Notes under the pieces: model-generated
What the model was told of the DNA's origin: nothing
Databases searched by the model: none
Seen by the model: only the letters and a program-made list of their open reading frames with translations
Source of the DNA: Chromera velia
Taxonomy: Eukaryota > Sar > Chromeraceae
Assembly (NCBI GenBank): GCA_018398765.1
Contig: JAHBMJ010000676.1
Location: forward strand, 16,690 to 80,689
Length of the DNA: 64,000 bases
Direction of reading: 5' to 3'
Position numbers and translations under genes: made by a program
In this document: piece by piece, positions 1 through 13,073 of the stretch
Position numbering within the stretch: the first letter of the stretch is position 1
Layout of the letters: the number at the start of each line of letters is the position of its first letter

Positions 1-49
1 GGGGGGGGGGGGGAATGAATGAAGAAGAGGAGAGGAGAGGGGCTTCCTT

Positions 50-90
<41 letters not shown>

Positions 91-102
91 GTGAGTGAAA
101 AT
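1..102. repeat. Poly-G and (GA)n at the window edge
   Basis: G13 followed by a GA microsatellite, in an intron of the CHD-like gene. The poly-G may mark an assembly edge. Confidence 0.9.
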
Positions 103-150
103 TGGGGAGAGAATTCGACCGCCTCTTTCATTCGCCTTTTTCTTTTCCCT

Positions 151-184
<34 letters not shown>

Positions 185-271
185 CTTCGTGTATTTATCT
201 ATCCAGCTCTCTATCTATCAACCGCTTATCTGTTTCGCTCTCTCTTTATGCCCACATGTTCATGTAAGCAG

Positions 272-3200
272 GCAATGAGGACTCGACTGACCACCTCTAC
301 CGTCTCCTTCTGGCGGGATCTTCAAAGTGCGATTTCGTTGTCAAACTCGTGCAGGTGGGAGAGAGGGGCATCTCTTTCTTTGTCTTTGATATCTTCGCCG
401 CGTCTCTTTTTTTGATGAGTTCCATGTTTTGACGTTTAGCTCTCTCTCTCTCTCTCTCCCTTTCTCTCTCTCTCCATCTCTCTCTTTCTCTCTCTCTCTC
501 TCTACGCTGACATTGTCTCTCTTGTCTTCACTCGTGTCTGTCCTCTCTCCTGTCGCCTCGCCTGCTACGGACGGACGAGGGAAGCTGCTGATCAGTCTTG
601 TCGACTCCCTCCCAGTAGAGAGAGAGAGAGAGTCACGGAATCAAATTGAGGATGTGCCATCTCATGCCATGACGCTCCGATCCCTCCTTCTCCTTCCTGC
701 AGAAACTCAGGAAGGCGCGACGGAAGCTTCTGATCTTCTCGAACTTCAAGGAGATTCTTGATGACATCCAGGTCCTGGTCTCCCATCCCAAAACGGCAGC
801 AGGCGCAGGGGAGGGTCAAGACACCATCATACACTGTGAGAAGATCACAGGGGACACCGCTGTCAACATGCGGCCACTCGCAATCGACAGGTCTGATCCG
901 ATCATGGCTTTTTTTCGCTCTCACTTGTGGGTCTGTGTCTCTGACTTCAGGTCTCTCGTCTCTCTCTGTTTTTCCTCTTGCGCCCTTGCTGTTCCTTACT
1001 CCCAACGGCACATGCCTCCACAAATGCCCGTGTGAGAAGGAAGGAGAATGAAAGGCGAACCACAAACCCCCCCCCACACCTAGGGGACCGCCTGGCTGGG
1101 CTCTCCTCTCTGCGGTATTGCACACAATTTTTCTTTGCCCACTCCATGTTCGTCTTATCAACGGTCTCTCTGAGATGATGATTATTGAACCTTCATCCGT
1201 CATCGACTGCACCCTTTCTTTCTTTCTCTCTCTCTCTCTCTCTCTCTGCGTTTTCAATTGTCTCTCCTCTCCCTACAACAACAACAACAACAAGGATGAA
1301 CAAACGATGAATAAATCACCATGCAGGTTCAACCGGAACCCGACGGAGGAAGAAGACCCCGACGGTTCTCTCTGGAGGGCCACCCCCATGGTCTTCCTCT
1401 GCACCACCAAAGCGGGGGGGGTGGGGATCAATCTGACTGCTGCGAGCTGCGTTGTGCACTTCGACAACGACTACAACCCTCAGAACGATTTGCAGGTCCG
1501 TCTGTCTGTTTGTTTGTCGGCAGTGAAGGGGAGGGCAGAAATGGGTAGGACTTAGAGTCTCCTTCTTTCATGTTGTGTTCGTGTGAACGTTTTTGATAAT
1601 TGACCCGGAGTTTTCAGCTGTATCACTTAGGTATGTCCCGTGAGGTCTTATGTTGTGTTTTCGTGGCTCTCTCTCTTGCCGTCCATGCTCTTCTTCCCAC
1701 CTCCTTGCTTGCCCAAACAACCCATCAAATACCTTTTCGTCTCGTCTTGTCTCATCTCGTGTGTCCCCCCCCTCCCGCTCTCTGCCTGCAGGCCCAAGCT
1801 CGATGCCACCGCATCGGGCAGCAGAGGAAGGTTGACGTCTATCAGCTGGTGATGAAGAACTCCTACGAGGCAGCGCTGATCTCCATTGCAGGAAAGAAAC
1901 TGGGCCTGGCAGAGGTTGGCTGAGCGTCCGGATGGTTTGGCTGAGCGCAGTGGGGCGTTTCGAAAAAGTGGCTTGGGGTGTTCCTTGCTTCCCTGCACTG
2001 CTTTCCTTCCTTCCTTCCGTCTCTACCCATTATGCTTTCTTTCATCTCTCATCTGCCTGAATTCCTGGCTCTGCCTGCCTGCCTGCCTGCAGGTCCTCTT
2101 GTCGGGTGCTCGGAAGATCACGGCAAAGGAGCAGAGGGAGTTGCTGATCAAGGGGATATTCGCGTCTCTACAGGTTGGTGGGGGGGCAGACTGAACATCG
2201 ACACAAAATACATCCATCTTTCCGCGTCTGTCTGTCCACATCCATCCATCCTTTTGTCCTCCAAGACCCCTCCCCCCCCCCGGTCTCTTTTTGACCAGCC
2301 AAGTCCTTGCATCTGTCTGTCTGCCGCGAAGGGAAGAGACAGCCAGCAGCCAGACAGAAAGAAAACACAGAAGAGGGACGGCAACCAAGTCGATCGAAAA
2401 GAAAACGAGGTCAACAGATGAACATCCTTTGTTCTAACATGAATGAATGAATGAATGAATGCAGGAGACAGAGGAGGACGCGAAGAAGGAGGACGCCGAG
2501 ATGAGGGAGGGAGACTTCGAGCAGATCATTGAGAGAAACGCCAAAACGATCAAGCTCGAGGAAGAGGGGGGAGCGGCAACCACATTCTCTGCCGCCACAT
2601 TCGTCCCCGCAGGCTTCGACAGATTCGAAAATTGTCAGTCAGTCGGTCACGTGGAATGCAGTCCGTCCGTGGCTGTCAGGGGTGGTGCGTTCCCACAGAA
2701 AAGGAGAAGGAACGATGTGGAGATTCAAGTTCGGCATCCTTGCGAGATGTCAAACCAAAATGAAGAGCAATGCACCCACAGTATTGTTCCATTTCTTCTC
2801 TGCGTCGCCGGCTGTGCCTCTTTTCAATCTTATGTGGTTGATTCGGGTGTTGACGCTCTTTTGTTCGCCTTTTCTTCATGGAACAAAACTGCAAGAAAGA
2901 CACGCTTGATCTGTCTGGTGGGGCCCCTGCATGGTCGGTCTGTCGGTCTCTTTCTTTCGGCAGTGAAGGAAGACGTGCTCTGGCAGCAGCTGACCGAGCA
3001 GACTATCTTGAAGGGGGGACTCGGGGGTCTAGAGGGAAGAAGCAGAAGGTCCAGAAAGAGGATCGATTACACTGGGAGGTCAGTGGGTTGGTTGGTCACA
3101 CAGAGGGAAGGAAGGAGGGACGAAAAGAAAGAAGGAAAACAAATTATCAAGCAGACAGACAAGAAATGTCAGAGATACAGCTAAAGAGACGGATAGCGCA

Positions 3201-4514
3201 GTGACAAACAAGACCAATTTCATGTCAGTCACTATGCGTCCATTCATCGCAGCTTCCACTGTCTTTTTTTCTTTCTTTCACATCCTTCTTTCCACCCCTG
3301 TATGTTTTTGCTCTCTGCAGTTCTGTCTGTGTGCCTGTCTCCCTGCCTTGTGGCTGCTAAGAGCCTCTTTTTTTCGTGTCTGTTTTCTGGTTTCTCTTTT
3401 CGAACCAAAATCTGATTTGCGTGTCCTTTCTTTCAGGCAAAAGTCTGTGGATTCGATGCTCCTCGAGGAAGAGGAGGAGGACGACGAAGAGGAAGACCTT
3501 GCTGCGAAGAAGAAGAAGAAAAAGCTGGAGATGGGGTTTGAAGACGACGAGGACATCGAGGAAGAAGAGGAAGAGGAGGCTTCGTTCGACGAAGAGGAAG
3601 ATGAGGACGTCAGCGATGCAGACGGCCTTGGTCAGTAAGTGAGTGAGAGTGGGGCTTCTGTCTCTGTCACGTGACGTTTGTTCATTCATTATTCACTTCT
3701 TTCTTCCTTTTGTCCGACCCGTCGCGTTTGCTTCTGTGCGTCTGTCTACTTTTTTCTCCTTGGCCTTTCCCGTTTCCTCTTGTGAGAAATCCTTGTCTTC
3801 TGCACTCTCTCTCTCTCTCTCTCTCTCTCTTTGTGCGTGTGTGTGCAGGAAGGCGCCGCGGACGTCCCGGGAGACCTGCAAAACCTCTGAAGGAGGGGTT
3901 CATCCATCTCCACAAGAGGCAGAGGGTCTCGGACGTGTACATTGAAAGCTGCATCGCAGCATTTGAGAGGTTGGCTGGCAGGCCCCGCATGTACTTACTT
4001 GCGCTCTTCTCGGTTTTAAAAAGCAAAACAAAACGCGCATAGAAAATTGTTCCGACATTCTGACTGAATGCGAGTAGACAGGGCGTCAGAGTGAGAGCAA
4101 GAGAGGCGGGCTGGCTGTGAGAGACGCTTTTTTCAGGGAAGCCAAGCCAGGCAAGGGTGTTTTCGTCGTGGTGAGTGCACTGATTGCTTAGCTTAGGCGA
4201 AGGAAGGAAGGAAGAATATTCGTCTTGTGTCATCTTTTCTTTTCTTTTCTTTTCTTTTCTTTCGCTCTTCAAATCAAAGAAGAGAAATGGAAAGGGCGAA
4301 GCGCGAAGAGAGAGAGACTTAAAGGAAGGGAGGAAGAATGCGTAAATCAATCGAGTCTCTGAGGAGATTGATTGACTGTGGGTCTGCCAGACAGACATCT
4401 GGGCGCAAGTTGCATGGGTCCTCCACTGGGAAGGAAGGAAGGTTGGAAGGAAGGAAGAAAAGGGGAAACGAAAACGCGTCTCTCCTTCCCACTCTCCTGT
4501 TCTGAAGTCCTTTT

Positions 4515-4549
<35 letters not shown>

Positions 4550-5250
4550 GCCCTGCTCCTTGCCCTTTCCCCCTTCCCACTGCAGGATACTCAAACAGGA
4601 TCCTTTGTTCCACGAACCCCACAGGACCGGCACCCTTAGAGCATTCTCGAACAACCCTTCTTCGTCAGTCAGTCAGTGAGACAATGAGACAAAAGGGCGA
4701 GTGATCAGGGAGAGATCAGTGGGGGTCGTGGAAAACTCAGGAGAGAATTCATTCTGATTCGTTCATCTCTTCTGGAGGAAGTGTTGCAAGGAAGGGAAGT
4801 GCGCCTTCGGAAAGGGGCATTTACTCTCTCGGGTCGTGGCGTTGTGCTACAGGTTCGACCGGATTTCCGTTTGTGCGTTGCGCTACGGGTTCGACCGGAT
4901 TTCCGTTTGTGCGTTGTGCTACGGGTTCCCGGAGAGACGCGACGCCCTTGTTGTTTCTTTTTTTTTTTCTCCTTCCTTCCTTCCTCTTACATGACTGCTG
5001 CGTCTTCGTTCCTTCGTTCATCTGCAGAGTCATCCGTGAGTATGGTGCGAAGGAGTGCCAAATCTACAGATACGGCTCGGGGGACTACTTCTTCTACTGG
5101 TTTCCCTTCCATCTACAGGTAGACAGACGGGAGGGGAGGGAGGGAGGGAGGGAGGGCGGGTGGTCATAATGCAGACAGGACAGGCAGACGTGAAGGGCCC
5201 TCAACTGTTCTTTCGATTCGTCGGCATTCTGTTGTGTCTTCCCCCGATAA

Positions 5251-5293
<43 letters not shown>

Positions 5294-8200
5294 CTGTGTG
5301 AAGCGTCTGAGCTCGCCTGGCTGCCTCTTTTGTCATGACCTCTCAGATCTCGACTTGCTGAAGCTTCTTTCTCCGTCCCTCTTTCTTGTTCGGTGACTGA
5401 TGAAATTCCTGCCACCGGATTTCTCCCTCTTGCTTCCTCTTGTCCAACTCATTTTCTCTTCACCTGCCTGCGCAAATGAGTGAGTGAGTGCAGCTTCAAC
5501 TGCTGAGCACCCCAAGACCTCCTCAGATCGTTGAGAGGGTCCAGAGGGGACAATTAATGTTCTTGGTCAGTCATCAGCCAGCCGGTCTAGGTGTGCATCT
5601 GTCAGGCAGCCGGTTGATCTGTTCTTGCCAGGGTCGACTCGACGGGAAGGAAGGAGGGAGGGAAGCAGATGAAGAGCTAGGGAGAGTCTCGATGGATTGA
5701 TTCAAAGCTCACTCGTCCTTCTGCCAGCGTCTTCATGTGGGTTTTTGTCGTAAGCGTGCATCATTTCCTTCCCGTTTCTTTCTTTCCTTTTCCTGTCTTT
5801 TCTGGATGGACCCACTTCCTCCCTCCCCCTTTTTTGCTGAGCGACAGACAGCCCTTCTACCTGATTGGATCCGTATCTGTTGTTCTCCCTTCTCGCCTTC
5901 TATCCTTCCTGTCTACCTCGCCGTGTTGATTTTTCGGATCCACCTGACGATGAGTGAGTGAGTGAAATTCAACGAATGAATGAATGAAATTCAATGAGTG
6001 GGTGGGTGCAGCTGTGGGCAAAGTTCTTCGGGTTCTACAGGGCGAAGAAGAAAGAAGGAGAAGCCTCGAGTCCGTCTCCACCAGAAGGGACAAAACCCGC
6101 CCCTCCTTCTTCCTCTTCTTCTGCCTCTGCGTCTTCTGCTGCCTCTGCGTCATCCGCTGCTGCCCCTGCCTCTTCGGTGTCTGCCTTGGGGGGGCAGCAT
6201 GAGAATCGAGGGACACCATTTCCTTCTTCTTCATCTGCGCATCCACTCCCTCAGCAGCCTCGCCAAAGATCTGTCTCTCAAGGGATGCCCATTCTTTCTG
6301 TCGACGCGCTTCCCTCCCCCGACAGAGGTGCAGTGCCACCGGAATCGCATAGACGCCCCCCGCCTCAAGAGCAGGTCCAGCCTGATGGTCCCACAGCCCC
6401 GTCTCCATCATCCCTCTCTTCTTCTCCTGCCCCAGACAGGCGAGAGAGAGAGACGGCAGCAGCCCCCACTCCCCCTCCGATAGGGCTTCCGATCAAAGAG
6501 GGGAAAGGAGAAAAAGGGGGTGTAGCGACTGTGGGTGAGGGGACGACAGGGGTAGGGGCAACGCTGTCAGGGGCGGAGGTCCCAAGGGCAGAGACTGACG
6601 GGACGACCCGCGTGGAGATGGAGGAGGAAAAAAGCCCTGCCCAGCAGGTTGAAGGGGAGTCGGCAGAAAAGGGGGTGGTAGAGGGGCCTTCAGAGAGGGG
6701 GGGAGTGATTGAGATGGGCTCAGACATATCTCGCCTCTCAGAAGAAAGACGGCAGAAAGAAGAAAGGGGGAAGGGAGAGAAGGATCCAGAGGCGGAGAGG
6801 GGAGCAGAGAGATTGTGCGTTTCTGAGGGTTCAGCAGGTGACGTTAAAACAACAGCAGCAGCAGTAGCAAGAGAGGACCCGGGAAAAGAAGTCCAGGGGA
6901 TTCTCGATGGGAATGGGGAGGGTGGAGGTAGTGAAGAAGAGAAGCCTGTAGAGAGATCTGAAAGAAGGAGTGAGGACCTCAGTGCAGAGAGTCCGCGTGA
7001 CGAGATGGAAATTGACCTTGACCAGTCTCCTGTACCAACCGAGAATGGAGATCGTGGGGTTTTCCGTGAATGGAGGGAGGAGAGGGAGGGGATGGGGGTA
7101 GAAGTGACAGACCACAGAGATGCCACAGACGCGGCAAATGAAGGACAAGATGGACATCAGTTGAGGCACGAGCAGGTTGACGTCGACATGGATGATGTCG
7201 ATGTGGGTGCGGGTGTGGATGAGCAGAAAAAGAAGTCCGAAGAGGAGCAGGACGAAGAAGTGCTCTGGCAAGATCTAGAACTGGACAGTGGAATGATCTT
7301 GCAAGTGGAAGAGGGGGGAGCTGCCAATGCTTCTTCTTCTTCTTCTGTTCCCGCTCCCATAATAGGAGGAGCAATCTCTCGGATGCCCCCACAAGTTGAA
7401 GGGACTGAGAGTCCTCTGGCGCCCTCCTCTTCTTCCCTTTCTGCCTCGAGAGATCCTGATGATGTGCAGAAGTCAGGCGACGCATCTGCCCCTGCTGAGG
7501 CTCCTTCCATGGCCGCCCCTCTCTCTGTCGGTCCTGAGCAGGCAGACCGCCAGGAAGGTGGGGATGCAAGTCTGGACCCCGCACATGAGGAGGGTGAAGG
7601 AGAAGAAGCAGCACCTTCAGAGGGTGCAACTGAATCCGTGGCTGATTCTGAGAAGACAGAGTCCGTCTGTGTGTCCCCCATGAATGCAGAAGACAGAGAG
7701 GACAGAGAAAGAGAAAGAAATCATGTCGAGAGAGATCAAGAGGAAATTCCTGAAAGTTCAAAAACTCTCCCCCCAATCAAGGAAGAGGAAGTCCCCGACC
7801 AGACAGACCGACCCGCTCCCCGTGATTCCACCCCCCCAGGCACAAAGGACCCCCCTTCCCCTTCTGCCGCAGTCCCCCATCCCCTCCAGTCAGGTCCCCC
7901 TTCTTCCTCCTCCTCGTCTGTACAGTTGGTGAAGGAGGAGTACCCAAAAGAGGGCCCCGGCATGACCGCAAGGGCCCCGGCAACTTCCCCACTTCCCTCT
8001 GACCCCCCTCCCTCCTCAGTGACGCCAGCAGGTGCGGCTGCAGCCTCTGCGTCTGCGTCTGCCTTTGGCCCTGCCCCCAAGCCTCCAAAGCCGCCACGCG
8101 GAGGCGGGGGTGCGAAGGGGCATGCCGCTCTTGAAATTCCGTCTCCGTACGATTCGTCCGACAAGGCCAGAGTGTACCTTGAGGCAGCGGGAATCCATCT

Positions 8201-9844
8201 GTCAGTCAGTCGTTGAGCCTGCTTGCTTATTGTTTCTATCTGGCGTTCTCTTTCGATGATTTTTCACGGTCCTTGTTTTGTTCCTTGTCTGTGCTGAGAA
8301 GAGTGGCGGGTGGACTCGACAATCAATGTAACAAACAGTGTTTGAGACTGAGAGGAGAAGGGGGGCGAGAGGAGAGGAAGGATTCTAGATGGAGAGGGTC
8401 TCCACTTTCGCTCTCACTCAGGGATCCTTCATTCTTCTGCTTCTGGTTGCGTTCTGTCCGTCTCGATCCTCACTCACTCAATAGATATCTTTTCAGTGGA
8501 GAAAAGGAGGGAACAGGCTGAGACTCTGGAAAGAAAAGACATCAGACCAGAGAGCATTTTTTTCGCAAAACAAGGAAGGAAATGAGGAGTGAGTGAGAAA
8601 AAACATCTTACTGATACAGAGTCCCCAAAATAGGTTGAAAAAAAAAAGGCAAGAAGACTGCGTGCGAAACTGTCTCATTTCTCGTTACCTGCTCTCACCC
8701 ACTGCAGCAACCCGGACACAGAGAGTTCGTGGAAGGCCTGGCGTGCCCGTCGGAAGAACATTTTGAAGAAACCCGCCAGGTTCCAGCCATGGAAGAATCT
8801 AGAGGAACTTGCTCTCCTTCGTCTGTTGGTGTTCCATCAGGGCAAGGGGGGAAATGTCAATGAGGACTATGTCCCAGACAAGACGGGGAAGGAATCTCAG
8901 TACTTGAGGTACAATGTGGATTTTGACCGTCACACAGACTGGGAAGCAATAGCTGAGGTGGGTGGGTGATTTCTTAGGGGGGGCTGGGTGGTGGACGCGT
9001 CTTCTTCTGGTCTCTCCCTTTCTTTCGTCTGTATGTACCTTAGAGGGCCGTTATGCGTCTGCTCGAACAAAAGCCCATGCAGTTGTCGTGGTGGGTGCAG
9101 ATCGATCGATCGGTCGTTAGGGAAGGGAGGGAATTCGTGGTCGNGGGGGGGGGGGGGGGACGCATGAGGACCTGAGTCACTGACTGATTCTTATCCTCCT
9201 CATACCATACCTTTCCTGCCTGCCCTATCTGGTGGTCAACAAGTGACCGTCGTGATCGTCTCCCGGTGTGGGGATTGGGTGTGTGTGGATAGTGTTGATT
9301 GCTCTCCTTGCTCACGTGGATTATTTTGTTATCTCTTTCCTTGTGTGTCCTTCCGGCTTTTCCTTCTTTTCTTCGTCTTTTTCTTCCAGGTTCTCTCTTG
9401 CTGGAACGTCCGTGCGTATACGGGGAAGAGGAGGCACTTTTCTGGGTTGGTGAGGTACGCAGACGACTGTAGAGACGCATTTTTGGATTTCGTGGACCCT
9501 CGATGGAAGAGATCGGAACTCGAAGTGGGAGAGTTGATCGCCATACATAAAGTGTACATGGAGGTGAGTGGGCGCATTGGGTGGGTGGGCATGGAGGGAG
9601 GGAGAAGAAGGAAGGAAGGAATAGGGGGTATTCGTATTTTCAGTGGTCTTGCTTGCTTGCGTCTTCTGGGAATCATATGGAAGGAATCAAGAGAATAATT
9701 ATCCGCTTTCCACTTCCCTTCAGGGTTGAAAAGAGAAGAGTCGGAAAGAGAGCTTCATGGATGAGACTCCCACCATAACCTCTAAGTTGGTACATATTGG
9801 TGTGCGTGTGAGCGCATCTGGATCAATGGATGTTTCTGAATAGA

Positions 9845-9875
<31 letters not shown>

Positions 9876-12867
9876 TTCGATTGCACGATTGAACGAACAG
9901 AAAATAGCCGCCAGAGCAACGTGGATGGAGCCTCCCGACGTCTCCCAAGTGTGCGCCGCTGCTGCGGCCAGGGTGATGTTTCGTCGCCCTGCCTATCTGG
10001 AAGTCAAGATCGGAAAGGAGCTCTACACGCTCTTTAATCAGGTGAAGGTTCTCATATGCAGCGGCCTGTTGGACGATTTCCTCCAAGAGGAAGACCTGAC
10101 TGAAGAGAACTTTCAGGAGAGGCTCGGTGAAACTTTGAGGAAATTTCGACTCACCCTCCAACTCTTCAACAGTTACCGTTTTCAGCAAATTCCGAGAGCC
10201 GCCAGCCCTGCCGACCTTCCAAAAGTCCTTCCACCAATGTCATTCTTCAAAAAAATGACAGAGGCATGGCAAAAAGAGAAGGATGTCATCTTGCCCCTCA
10301 ACGACTTCTTCGTTCAACAGCTTGAAAAGTTCAAAACAGCAGCCCTAGCCTGTGCAGCCAAAGGAAACCTAGCACACACAATCCACTCCATGCTCCCTAA
10401 CATCGGACCCCTGCAAGCCCCCCAAGTGGTCCGGGGCCCCAACCCACGGGGCCGCCCTCCCAACCCCCTCCCAGTCACACTCGTCCAACCGTACACCGGC
10501 CCCGGGACCGGACCCCCCCGGAATCTGTCCCATCCCCCCCCTCGTTCCTCTGCCCCTATGCCGATGCCTTTGGGACCCTCAGGGACTTCTTTTCCCCCCG
10601 GACGACCACCACACCCCATGCACCCCTACACAGGCCCCAGGCTCGGCCCGCAGTACCACCCCGGCGTGCAGCAGCAGCAGCCGAGGACCGGGCCCTCCCT
10701 CCCCCCTCCCCCTCCTAGCGTCTCCCTACGCCCCCCGGTTGGGCGCCCCGCCCCCCCGCCCTCTGCCCCCACCTCTCAGGCGCCCCCCACAACTTACTCT
10801 CCAACTGCCGGCTCCACCACAAAGGAAGAGAGACACGAGGAAATTCTGACACGCCGGCAGCAAGCCCATCAGCAGCTCACCAACCCATCCTCAAGCATTC
10901 GCCCAGGAGTCGACCGTACTCAGACTCATCTGCCTCCTGTGCTTCTTCGGCATGAGCAGCTGAGGCAACAGCAACAGCACGAGCAAGCCCGCCAGGCCCA
11001 GGCCCAGGCGCGTGCGTCACTGCAGCCCATGCCGGCGGCCCGCCCCCCGGCACTCCCAGGCCACGGCATCCCCGCGAGGGGGGCTCTGACAAAGGAGATG
11101 GCTCAAGCAATCGTGCAACGCCACCAAGACCTCGTAGGGGCGGGAGGGGGAGGGGCAGGAGGAGGAAGTCGACACGCCGTTTCTTCGTCTTCTTCCTCTT
11201 CTTTCCAGCCCATGCAGCCGCACCCTTCCCAATTCGGGTTTCCCCAGCCTCGTTTATTTAGACCTCCCACGGGGGTCAGAGGAACCCCAGCACCGTCCCC
11301 CTCTTCCTCTTCTTCCTCTCGTCCCCTTCCCCCCCACCCGTCCGGCCAAGGCCTCACGCTTCCTCTCGGAGGAGGAGACGATCGCTCCTCTCCCCGACAC
11401 CTTCAGCAGGCTTATTCTTATCATCAGCAGCAGAGCGCCGTGCGGCAACAACACGAAGCAGCGACGGGGGGCAGAGAAGGCACAAACAGAGAGAGAGAAG
11501 CCTCACCTCGAGAAGCACACAGGCAGACAATAGAGCAGCTCAATCACCTCCACCAGCTCTCTCAGGAACACAGCCAAAGAAATCAAGAGCAGATCAATAG
11601 ACTTGCGTACCTGCAGAGAATGAAGGCCAGCAATGAAGCTTCGTCTTCACCCCAAGCAAACAGACAGGAGCAACAGCAGTCGCAGGAGCGAGCGGGGCCA
11701 AAAATCGCCATTTCGATGCGACGAACTCCAACGCCCTCCCCTTCTGCAGCTGCTGCGGCCCCTAGCCCAAGCCAGAGGGTCGATATTGCTGTCCGGACAG
11801 GAGAGAACCCCGGCAGCAGAACCTTTCACGAACCCCCCCCCAGTCTGCGGGGGGTCCAGGCTCAACCTTATGTCCCGCCCCCCCAGTCGCATCACCAATC
11901 TGTCCGGGGACTCGGACACGCCACACACCATCCTCACGCCTCCTACCCCCATCGGCCTGCTCCAGAGCTCCCTTCCTCCTCTGCCGACTTCAGAAGAACT
12001 CCCCCTGTCTCCGTCTCCGTCTCGCCCTCTAGGTATGTGACAGGGACTCACCCACCATTCCAACAGCACCAGCAGGGCGGGGGCAGGAGTCCTTCTGCCG
12101 GAGGGCCCTCTTCTTCCACCGCTGCAAGAGGAGGGGGAAGTCGGGATGGGGGGGCAGTCTCGGGAGTCTCCTCCTCAGGCTCGTTCAACAACGCGCGTCT
12201 GGAGAGTATCTTCAGTCAAATGCAGGGCCTCACCGATGATGAGATGCAATTCCTTGCAGAGACTTTGAAACGAAAGAAACAACAGACACAACCCCCGACA
12301 GAGTCTCAACAACCCCCCTCCTCCTCTCCCTCTTCCTCCTCCTCGTTGGGCCCACGAGTTCCTCCAGCAGCAGGAGGGGGAGGGGGGGGGCCTCAGACCG
12401 CACAACACCAACACCACGTAGGCGGCGCTGCAGTCGCTGCATCCACCTCCTCTCTGACTTCCGGCCCCGGTCCCTCAGTGACTGCCGCACTGACGACAGG
12501 ACAGCGCCTCCCCCACCAAGGAGCCAACCCCCCCCTGACCCGCTTGTCTTCTTTCGATTCCGCCGGCGGTGTGATCAGGTCCCACCCGACTGGAACGGGC
12601 AGTGCCGGACACCCCATGCACCCGCACCCCACACAGCCGCCGAGGGGCCCCCACCTCCCGCACCTGACTGGGTCGACCGCCCGACCCGCCGGGCAGATCT
12701 CTCAGTCACTCGAACGCCCCCCTCCCCCCCCCCAGGTGGAGCCCCAGACTCAGCAGAGTCAGCAGGCTCTGTCGCGCTCAGGCCCGGGGACTGATGAAAG
12801 CAGTGAGAGGGCGGTAGGGGACTCTCAGCTCGAAGAGGGTCAACCTCCAGGGGATGCACACCAGTGA
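272..12867 (+). CDS. CHD6-9/Kismet-like SNF2 chromatin remodeller, C-terminal part (5' partial)
   Basis: ATP-dependent nucleosome remodeller of the nucleus; the window begins inside the gene. Phase-consistent exons: 272-354, 703-890, 1327-1495, 1792-1914, 2093-2173, 2465-2633, 2964-3078, 3437-3630, 3849-3969, 4586-4663, 5028-5118, 6012-8200, 8708-8957, 9390-9563, 9901-12867 (stop TGA), about 2330 residues. The helicase C lobe shows [17 protein letters not shown] (motif IV region), [14 protein letters not shown] (motif V) and CHRIGQ (motif VI). After it, the segment [19 protein letters not shown]...TFSAATF resembles the post-helicase block of CHD7-type proteins, followed by [12 protein letters not shown]. 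Next come a Glu/Asp tract, an AT-hook (RRRGRPGRP), a low-complexity exon and SANT-like exons. The last exon is Pro/Gln/Ser rich. The assignment to the SNF2 superfamily is firm. CHD subfamily III is inferred from the post-helicase block, because chromodomains would lie upstream of the window. Confidence 0.85.
703..1914 (+). other. SNF2 helicase C-terminal lobe exons
   Basis: Three exons (703-890, 1327-1495, 1792-1914) encode the second RecA-like lobe that couples ATP hydrolysis to DNA translocation. Visible blocks are [14 protein letters not shown] across the 890/1327 junction, GGVGINL, DYNPQND and the arginine-finger motif CHRIGQ. The junctions keep phase (0-2-0-0) and rebuild the standard SNF2 order, which is the main evidence for the exon choices. 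Confidence 0.88.
4841..4924. repeat. 36-bp tandem duplication in a CHD-gene intron
   Basis: Two near-identical 36-bp units starting GTTCGACCGGATTTCCG at 4853 and 4889, inside the intron 4664-5027. No coding or structural role is evident. Confidence 0.8.
5254..5293. repeat. (TC)n(GT)n microsatellite
   Basis: Adjacent CT and GT runs in an intron of the CHD-like gene. Confidence 0.9.
6012..8200 (+). other. Long Ser/Pro/Glu-rich disordered exon of the CHD-like gene
   Basis: A single 2.2-kb exon opening with [17 protein letters not shown], which joins in phase to the Tyr/Trp-rich exon at 5028-5118 ([18 protein letters not shown]). The rest is about 700 residues of Ser, Pro, Glu, Gly and Ala with no recognisable fold. 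Very long low-complexity linkers are common between the helicase and DNA-binding parts of large remodellers. The exon ends at a GTCAGTCAGTC donor. Confidence 0.75.
8708..9563 (+). other. SANT/SLIDE-like exons of the CHD-like gene
   Basis: Exons 8708-8957 and 9390-9563 are more ordered than their neighbours. The first contains [13 protein letters not shown] and ends [11 protein letters not shown], the spacing of conserved Trp and hydrophobic positions expected of a Myb/SANT helix bundle with an insertion. Such domains bind linker DNA and histones in CHD and ISWI enzymes. The family call is from pattern only. Confidence 0.5.
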
Positions 12868-13073
12868 AACGCGCACGATGATGACAGTCGACAGCGAAGT
12901 GGTGGGTGGCTGTGGCGGAGCTGCGGTGAGCAAGAATCGTCTGGTGACCCTACTGATAATGCAAATGGAATTGAAAGTTTTGTCTTCATTGCCTCTTCAA
13001 CTTATTTGTTCTATCTTTTTTTTTTCTTACCTACATTTTTCATTCTTATGATGATGATGATGATGATGTATGG

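Noticed and set aside
4853-4924. tRNA-like GGTTCGACC (B-box-like) repeats
   Set aside because: No acceptor stem, anticodon arm or matching A box; it is a plain 36-bp duplication.
6365-7776. Long minus-strand ORFs opposite the CHD-like disordered exon
   Set aside because: They are shadows of the Ser/Pro/Glu-rich coding strand and lack motifs; splice phases support the plus strand.
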